From positions 496,001-560,000 of the forward strand of contig CBDDKB010000002.1 in the NCBI GenBank assembly GCA_965229935.1: DNA of 64,000 nucleotides, in the 5' to 3' direction. The stretch is from SPJN01 sp965229935 (GTDB taxonomy: Bacteria; Pseudomonadota; Alphaproteobacteria; SPJN01). Made by a program: the position numbers and the translations under genes. Below, piece by piece: positions 58,793-64,000 of this stretch; within the stretch, counting starts at the first letter, position 1; each line of letters begins with the position of its first letter. The notes beneath the pieces are model-generated. The model ran no database searches, was not told the DNA's origin, and was given only the letters and a program-made list of their open reading frames with translations.

Positions 58793-60334
58793 TTAAACGA
58801 TGCGGCTGTCCTTATTGCCCCAATAACGATCCTTGATCAGACGTTTATACAGTTTGCCTGTGGGGTGGCGGGGTAGCTCATCCTCAAAATCCACGCTGCG
58901 CGGGCATTTGATTTTGGATAGGTTTTCCAAACAAAACTCAATCAACTCTGCCGCTGTGTCGTCTGACTTGTCAGCCGCGTTGGCAAGCTGGACAACGGCC
59001 TTGACCTCTTCGCCAAATTCTTCATTGGGCACGCCGATCACGGCGACGTCAGCAACCTTGGGGTGGGTGATCAGCAGGTTTTCTGCTTCCTGCGGATAGA
59101 TGTTCACCCCGCCTGAAATGATCATATTGGCCTTGCGGTCGGTCAGGAACAGATAGCCTTCTTCGTTCACCATGCCGATATCGCCAAGGGTGGACCAGCC
59201 TTTTTCGTTCCGGCTTTCTTTGGTTTTCTCTTCATCATTGTGATAGGTGAATTCCCCACCACCACCGAAATAGATGGTGCCAGCCTCGCCGGGGGGTAGT
59301 TCCTCCCCCTCGTCATCCAGAATGTGGATTTCGCCCAGCAGCGCCTTGCCGACAGAGCCGGGATTGGCCAGCCATTCTTCTGATGTGATGGCGCAAAAGC
59401 CATTGCCTTCGGTCCCGGCATAATATTCATAGATCACGGGGCCCCACCAATCGATCATCTGATGCTTGACGGGTTTGGGGCAGGGCGCAGCGGCGTGGAT
59501 TGCCACCTGAATTGAGCTGACGTCATATTTGTTGCGTACCTCTTCAGGCAGTTTCAACATTTTGACGAACATGGTCGGCACCCATTGGGAATGTGTGACC
59601 TTGTGTTTTTCGATCAGCGCCAACGCCCCTTCAGGGTCGAAATTTTCCATCGCAATAATCGTGCCGCCAACGCGCATCATCGACATGCAATAGCGTAAGG
59701 GGGCTGCGTGATAGAAGGGGGCGGGGGATAGATAAACAGAATTGCTGTCAAAGCCATAAAGCGCCTGCACCAACATAATCAGCGCCGGCGCCTCATCCAG
59801 CGGTCCTTCGGGCAGGGCAACCTTGATGCCCTTGGGGCGACCCGTCGTGCCTGAGGAATAAAGCATATCGGCCCCATTGCTTTCATCGGCAATCCGTTCA
59901 GCAGGTTGGGCGTCGCGTGCCTCTTCATAGGGTTCGAACCCGTCTATGCCGCCGCCAACAGAATAGGCTGCCTTTACATTGCTGCACATGGCGGGAATTT
60001 GTTGGGCAACCTCGGCCTTTTCTTTTGATGAGAATAAGACAGACGCGCCGCAATCATTGACGATATAGGCTACTTCTTCGGCGGTCAGGCGGCTTGAGAT
60101 ACAGGTGTAATAAAGCCCGGCACGCTGTGCGCCCCAGCAAATTTCGAAATAGCGCGGGGTGTTTTCCATGAAAATGGCGATGACATCGCCGCGTTTCAGG
60201 CCGTTTTTGCGTAGTAGCTGCGCCACCTGATTTGAGCGGTCTTCCAATTGACCATAGGTGACGATCTCGCCCGAATTGCCCATGATATAGGCGGGTTGAT
60301 CAGGATTATTGGCAGCATGAACTGTCGGATGCAT
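58793..60334 (-). CDS. AMP-dependent acyl-CoA synthetase
   Basis: Activates a carboxylic (probably fatty) acid to acyl-CoA through an acyl-adenylate. The 513-residue protein has the phosphate loop YSSGTTGRPKG near residue 160, the EYYAGTEG adenine-site block, GWSTLGDIG and the carboxyl-terminal catalytic lysine in PTGKLYKR. Chain length and substrate cannot be told. It would supply the MaoC hydratase, the crotonase or the acyl-CoA reductase encoded next to it. The amino end MHPTVHAANNPDQPAYIM is short, as in FadD-like soluble types. Confidence 0.9.
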   Translation of the reverse strand: MHPTVHAANNPDQPAYIMGNSGEIVTYGQLEDRSNQVAQLLRKNGLKRGDVIAIFMENTPRYFEICWGAQRAGLYYTCISSRLTAEEVAYIVNDCGASVLFSSKEKAEVAQQIPAMCSNVKAAYSVGGGIDGFEPYEEARDAQPAERIADESNGADMLYSSGTTGRPKGIKVALPEGPLDEAPALIMLVQALYGFDSNSVYLSPAPFYHAAPLRYCMSMMRVGGTIIAMENFDPEGALALIEKHKVTHSQWVPTMFVKMLKLPEEVRNKYDVSSIQVAIHAAAPCPKPVKHQMIDWWGPVIYEYYAGTEGNGFCAITSEEWLANPGSVGKALLGEIHILDDEGEELPPGEAGTIYFGGGGEFTYHNDEEKTKESRNEKGWSTLGDIGMVNEEGYLFLTDRKANMIISGGVNIYPQEAENLLITHPKVADVAVIGVPNEEFGEEVKAVVQLANAADKSDDTAAELIEFCLENLSKIKCPRSVDFEDELPRHPTGKLYKRLIKDRYWGNKDSRIV

Positions 60335-60507
60335 AACGGCCCCCTTAGTTTTGTTTTATGGGAATATGAATAGCAAGTTGGGGCAGTTTAGCGATTGACC
60401 AGCCCCGCGCAATCAGGAATTTCAGCCCCTTTGCTTTCTGGCAGTTTTCCCCTAACGTCCCGTCACCAACATTCAAGTTTCACAATTCTTACTGAGGGGA
60501 GGCCTTA

Positions 60508-61398
60508 ATGGCTTACGAAACAATTACCACCGAACTCGACAAGGGCGTGCTGGTCCTGACCTTGAACCGTCCTGACAGGATGAATGCCTTCAATGTCAAA
60601 ATGGCAATGGAATTGGAAGAATTCTTCACCAAGGTGAATGATGATGACGAGGTAAAGGCCATCATCGTAACCGGGGCAGGGGACCGGGCCTTTTGCGCAG
60701 GTGCCGACCTTGAAAGCGGCGGCGACACGTTCAACGCCAAGGCGCATACAGGCAAAAGCGAGCCCATTGACTGGTCGATGGACAAGACAGATACGCGTAT
60801 CCGCGACACAGGCGGGCGGGTGTCTTTGTCGATCTATAATTGTATGAAGCCTGTGATCGGTGCCATTAACGGCGCAGCGGTTGGCATTGGTGCCACTATG
60901 CAATTGCCGATGGATATCCGCATCGCCAGCGACAATGCCCGGTTTGGCTTTGTCTTCTCACGCCGTGGGATTGTCCCCGAAGCGGCATCAAGCTGGTTCC
61001 TGCCGCGTCTGGTGGGGCCGCAGCAGGCACTTGATTGGATGCTGTCTGGCCGTGTCTTCGGTGCAGAAGAAGCCCTGGCAGGCCGATTGGTGCATTCTGT
61101 TGTGCCGCAAGCTGACCTGATGGATGTTGCGATGGAAAAGGCACGCGACATAGCTGACAATTGTTCGGCAGTGTCGGTCAGCATGATCCGCGCAATGGTT
61201 TGGCAGATGCTGGCAACAGATCACCCGATGGAGGCGCATATTGTGGATTCACGTGGGGTTGCAGCGACAGGGCAATCCGCTGATGCCAAGGAAGGGGTTA
61301 TGTCTTTCCTTGAAAAACGCGCGCCTGACTTCACGCTGAAACCATCGACCGATATGCCGAGTTTCTATCCCTGGTGGGAAAAGCGCGAGTATCGTTAG
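60508..61398 (+). CDS. enoyl-CoA hydratase/isomerase family protein
   Basis: A 296-residue crotonase. LTLNRPDRMNAF starts the fold. The oxyanion-hole segment AFCAGADL (residues 61-68) and GAAVGIGATMQLP stabilise the thioester enolate. One expected catalytic glutamate is Glu158 in GIVPEAASSW; the position of the second (usually near 120-130) appears not to be Glu, so isomerase or other crotonase chemistry is also possible. The ATG follows GGGGAGG. It is divergent from the acyl-CoA ligase gene. Confidence 0.88.
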   Translation: MAYETITTELDKGVLVLTLNRPDRMNAFNVKMAMELEEFFTKVNDDDEVKAIIVTGAGDRAFCAGADLESGGDTFNAKAHTGKSEPIDWSMDKTDTRIRDTGGRVSLSIYNCMKPVIGAINGAAVGIGATMQLPMDIRIASDNARFGFVFSRRGIVPEAASSWFLPRLVGPQQALDWMLSGRVFGAEEALAGRLVHSVVPQADLMDVAMEKARDIADNCSAVSVSMIRAMVWQMLATDHPMEAHIVDSRGVAATGQSADAKEGVMSFLEKRAPDFTLKPSTDMPSFYPWWEKREYR

Positions 61399-61409
61399 TC
61401 AGAATTTGG

Positions 61410-61436
61410 GGCCGCCAATTTGGCGGCCTCATTTTT
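61410..61436 (+). terminator. intrinsic terminator after the crotonase gene
   Basis: GGCCGCCA (61410-61417) pairs perfectly with TGGCGGCC (61421-61428) around three bases, then TCATTTTT. It lies 11 bases after the stop, between convergent genes. Confidence 0.9.
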
Positions 61437-61445
61437 GGTTACCAG

Positions 61446-62672
61446 TTAGTCGCCTTCGCGTTGCTCCGGCATGGGCATCTGCCAAATTTCAGTGAACAGC
61501 AACACGATGACAAATACTGACACGGTTGCGATGGGCGGGATAATCATGCTTTCAATGACGCCCATGCGCGCAATGGCAAAGCCCATGATCATCGCCCCGA
61601 TGGGGCCCGCGCCCATAAAGGTGGTCTGAAACACCGCCAGCATCCGTGCCCGATGGCTGGGCCGTGCAGACAGTTGGATAACCGAACGGGTCATAGGCAT
61701 AGACACGCCAGCCCCCAATCCCCACGCAAAGATGCAAAAGGCTGTGCCATAAAATGGCAAGCCAACAGCGATCAGCGTCAGGAATGTTGCCGCGCTGAGG
61801 GAGGAGAGCATCATCAAGCGCCCCGGCCGGTGGATCGGGCCAATTCGGATTGAGATCATGGACCCGATGACGGTTCCCGCCATAAACGACATTTGAATGA
61901 TCCCGATTTCAAGGCTGCCGCCATTATAGACGTCGCGCACCATCACAGGCAGGTTCACCATGAACGCACCCATATAGAATATGCCGCCGCTTAAGGAATA
62001 AAGCGTCAGGGTCAGGATCCGGCGGTCATTGACCACCTCCGTCACGCCTTCCCATGCATCCTTAATGGCACTGTTGCGCGGCCCTTCGGGCAGGGCCCTT
62101 TTGACCGGGTTCAATCGTGTCATCATCAATGCGCAGGCAAGGATCAAAGTCCCTTGGGCCACCAATAGGGGGATGGCGCCGAAATCATCGGCCCGTGTGC
62201 CGAACAAAATCCCGACCATCTGGCCGCCAAATTGCAGCATATTGACAGTGGCGATCGCCTTTTGAATTTGCCCCGGCTGGGTGACATTGGTCAGCATTGT
62301 GTCGCGGGCAGGGATGATAAAGGCTGCAAAGGCTGACCCTATCACGGCCATTGCGACCATGATCCAGTATCCCAACATGTCCATGCCGTAAAACACGGCA
62401 ACAGTTGTGATCGGGATCAGGTTCAGTGTTTGCAGGGTGATCAGAATGGTGCGTGGGTCGCGCCTGTCCGCAACCGTACCGCCAACCAACAGCAATAATG
62501 TAGAGGGCAACATGGATGCCATCTGCATAAAGCCGATCCGTTCCGGCGTTTCGTGCAAGAACACGGTGACAAGCCAAGTGTTCAACACTTGGCCGATGCC
62601 GACAGAAACAAAGAAGACCCCAACCCCGGCAATGTACCAGCGATATTGCAGGGCCTTTTGCGCATCCGTCAT
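61446..62672 (-). CDS. MFS transporter
   Basis: A 408-residue carrier with about twelve hydrophobic segments, of the MFS_3/enterobactin-exporter-like shape: FFVSVGIGQVLNTWLVTVFL at the amino end and VADRRDPRTILITLQTLN as the conserved loop between helices 2 and 3. The substrate is unknown. ATG 62672 begins one base after the stop of the YffB-like gene, which favours it over the TTG at 62684 and indicates one transcript. Confidence 0.85.
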   Translation of the reverse strand: MTDAQKALQYRWYIAGVGVFFVSVGIGQVLNTWLVTVFLHETPERIGFMQMASMLPSTLLLLVGGTVADRRDPRTILITLQTLNLIPITTVAVFYGMDMLGYWIMVAMAVIGSAFAAFIIPARDTMLTNVTQPGQIQKAIATVNMLQFGGQMVGILFGTRADDFGAIPLLVAQGTLILACALMMTRLNPVKRALPEGPRNSAIKDAWEGVTEVVNDRRILTLTLYSLSGGIFYMGAFMVNLPVMVRDVYNGGSLEIGIIQMSFMAGTVIGSMISIRIGPIHRPGRLMMLSSLSAATFLTLIAVGLPFYGTAFCIFAWGLGAGVSMPMTRSVIQLSARPSHRARMLAVFQTTFMGAGPIGAMIMGFAIARMGVIESMIIPPIATVSVFVIVLLFTEIWQMPMPEQREGD

Positions 62673-62673
62673 G

Positions 62674-63027
62674 TTATTTGCCAATCATGTCAGAAAGCGC
62701 GCTTTCCACATCTTTTTTAAAGCCGACCAAGACTTGACCTTCCGCCTCAATGATGGGGCGCTTGATCAGGGTTGGCTGATCAGCCATCAGGGCAATCAGC
62801 TTTGCCTGATCCGTTTCGGCCTTTTCTACATCACTTAGCTGCCGCCATGTTGTGCCCCGTTTGTTGAGCACAAGGTCAATTCCCGCCTGATCGACCCAGC
62901 CTGTGATTTGCTGAACGGTCACGCCATCGGCGCGAAAATCCACAAAGCTATAGTCAGCCCCCGCAGCGTCGAGCCATTTGCGGGCCTTTTTGACCGTGTC
63001 GCAGTTCTTGATTCCGTAAAGTTTCAT
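62674..63027 (-). CDS. ArsC/Spx-family thiol reductase, YffB-like
   Basis: A 117-residue thioredoxin-fold protein. MKLYGIKNCDTVKKARKWL is the YffB signature with active-site Cys9, followed by LNKRGTTWRQL and the IKRPIIEAEG block. Related ArsC enzymes reduce arsenate with glutathione, but YffB proteins are not proven arsenate reductases. The open frame reaches 63099; ATG 63027 is chosen by homology. It heads a two-gene unit with the MFS carrier. Confidence 0.9.
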   Translation of the reverse strand: MKLYGIKNCDTVKKARKWLDAAGADYSFVDFRADGVTVQQITGWVDQAGIDLVLNKRGTTWRQLSDVEKAETDQAKLIALMADQPTLIKRPIIEAEGQVLVGFKKDVESALSDMIGK

Positions 63028-63188
63028 AATCTGATTCCCCAATGGCCTATCTACATAGGCCCCCCAGCCCCTTCGGGCAAGCGGGTGATTTGTAGCCAAA
63101 CTAAACTGTTCTGGGCTTGTTGTCAGACCCGGATCGGCCTAATCTGCGCGCGTTAAAAATTTATCTATTAATAATAAGGAAAAATCCA

Positions 63189-64000
63189 ATGACTGAACTT
63201 CCGACACTTGATCGGTCTACCCCCGGCTCAACCGCCGAATGGGCCGGTGTCCGTCAGCGCGTGGTCGACTTCGTTGAAAATGAATGCTACCCGGCAGAAA
63301 TTGAAATGAAGAAGTCTGACGACCCCCGCGCCGTGATGAAGCGTTTGCAGGACAAGGCAAAGGCTGCCGGTCTGTGGGCGCTGGGTCATCCCGTGGAAAT
63401 TGGCGGCCAGGGCATGCCCTTTATGGATTATGTCTATGTGAATGAGGTGATCGGCAGGTCTGAGCTTGCCATGGTCGCCCTAGGCACCCATACGCTGCAG
63501 GATTCCATCATGTTGAACCTGTATGCTGACCCGATCTGGCGTGACCGCTATTTGGCCCCCCTTGTGGCTGGCGAAATCCATCCGTCCTTTGCCATGACGG
63601 AGCCGAACGTAGCATCCTCTGACCCGACACAGATCGAAACTGTTGCTGTGCAAGAAGGGGACGAGTGGGTGATCAATGGCCATAAATGGTTCATCACCGG
63701 GGCGCTGACCGCTGAATATTGCACCGTTATGTGTAAGACAGACAATGATGCGCCGCCCCACAAGGCGTTCACGATGATCATCGTGCCGACCGACACACCC
63801 GGTTTTGAGATTGTGCGTGATGTTGAAGTCATGGGCGAAAAGCATAATCATTGCGAGATCAAGCTGACAGATGTGCGTGTGCCCCTGTCCAATACGCTTG
63901 GCCCCCGTGGTGAGGCCTTTGTGATCTCACAGCGTCGTTTGGGCCCGGGCCGTATTTTCCACTGCATGCGTTGGCTTGGTCAGGCACAGCGTGCCTTTGA
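63189..64000 (+). CDS. acyl-CoA dehydrogenase (partial, carboxyl end outside the window)
   Basis: The first 270 codons of an FAD-dependent acyl-CoA dehydrogenase, which oxidises acyl-CoA to enoyl-CoA and passes electrons to ETF. Visible are the amino-terminal helical domain, then FAMTEPNVASSDPTQI and NGHKWFITGA of the FAD-contacting beta-domain, and RLGPGRIFHCMRWLGQAQ at the start of the last helical domain. The TEP-xx-ASSD form recalls the ACAD11-like group. ATG 63189 follows AAGGA. The catalytic glutamate lies beyond the window edge. It pairs functionally with the ETF-ubiquinone oxidoreductase and crotonase genes. Confidence 0.92.
   Translation, partial: MTELPTLDRSTPGSTAEWAGVRQRVVDFVENECYPAEIEMKKSDDPRAVMKRLQDKAKAAGLWALGHPVEIGGQGMPFMDYVYVNEVIGRSELAMVALGTHTLQDSIMLNLYADPIWRDRYLAPLVAGEIHPSFAMTEPNVASSDPTQIETVAVQEGDEWVINGHKWFITGALTAEYCTVMCKTDNDAPPHKAFTMIIVPTDTPGFEIVRDVEVMGEKHNHCEIKLTDVRVPLSNTLGPRGEAFVISQRRLGPGRIFHCMRWLGQAQRAF

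Noticed and set aside
59928..59941. GGTTCGAACCC-like T-loop suggesting another tRNA
   Set aside because: It lies inside the acyl-CoA ligase coding sequence, and no acceptor or anticodon stem can be drawn around it.
62674..63027. Arsenate reductase / arsenic resistance unit
   Set aside because: The protein fits the YffB branch; no arsR, arsB or acr3 gene is present and the neighbouring carrier is a general MFS protein.
1..64000. CRISPR array, prophage, insertion sequence or secretion-system locus
   Set aside because: No regularly spaced repeats, transposase, integrase, capsid or secretion ATPase genes were seen; the repeated elements found are short intergenic hairpins.

Overview
The window reads as a stretch of an alphaproteobacterial chromosome, probably marine. 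This is inferred from gene content and order rather than from a marker gene. The signs are an F1-ATPase zeta-subunit (DUF1476) gene, the block purC-purS-purQ-purL-bolA-grxD, the run etfQO-TPR lipoprotein-ispE opposite a family-4-like uracil-DNA glycosylase, long alphaproteobacterial-type PstC and PstA, a Coq4 homologue, and a dedicated sortase with one VIT/VWA target of the kind described from marine proteobacteria. Base composition looks even throughout. I see no phage, integrase, transposase, CRISPR array or plasmid gene and no obvious transcription-factor gene. Order or genus cannot be settled from this sequence; Kordiimonadales- or SAR116-like lineages are only guesses.

Layout. 0-7.9 kb: start of an unknown membrane protein (minus), accA, gabD-type dehydrogenase, rpiA, glutathione reductase, class II DAHP synthase and a minus-strand quinone-oxidoreductase-like enzyme. 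8-16.8 kb: a plus-strand run with nadE-gltX nearly touching, then cysS-cimA-rarD-trmJ-alpha/beta hydrolase with tiny gaps or overlaps. 16.9-18.7 kb: two small exported proteins of unknown function and rpsD with a clear promoter and terminator. 18.9-24.3 kb: a minus-strand purine cluster (purC, purS, purQ, purL) followed by bolA, grxD and a rhomboid protease. The purC side faces the zeta-subunit gene across a 360-base gap holding a structured purC leader and an FNR/FixK-like box. 25.2-29.5 kb (minus): purB, a Nudix hydrolase, radC, map, sfsA. 29.5-31.8 kb (plus): a CinA-N-like protein, tRNA-Leu(UAA), a luciferase-like monooxygenase. 31.9-39.5 kb (minus): coq4, the phosphate system pstS-pstC-pstA-pstB-phoU, gph. 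39.6-45.5 kb (plus): glmU, the sortase target and its sortase, an FAH-family hydrolase, a TIGR04282-type transferase. 45.5-49 kb (minus): moaB-like, a lytic transglycosylase, a uracil-DNA glycosylase. 49.2-53.7 kb (plus): etfQO, TPR lipoprotein, ispE. 53.7-64 kb: msrA, two MFS carriers, a two-domain fatty acyl-CoA reductase resembling the Marinobacter alcohol-forming enzyme, a MaoC hydratase, an acyl-CoA ligase, a crotonase, a YffB-like reductase and the first 270 codons of an acyl-CoA dehydrogenase.

The genes form linked modules. One covers de novo purine synthesis. One covers Pst phosphate uptake, with PhoB-box-like repeats in front of pstS and a 50-base inverted repeat in front of pstC. 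A third is a lipid module in which acyl-CoA ligase, dehydrogenase, hydratases and ETF-ubiquinone oxidoreductase degrade fatty acids while the acyl-CoA reductase could make fatty alcohols. The most interesting leads are the sortase/target pair, the fatty alcohol-forming reductase, the FNR-like box by the ATPase inhibitor gene, a GGTCTAGACC palindrome directly before glmU, the pstC palindrome, and a three-copy family of paired-hairpin intergenic repeats.
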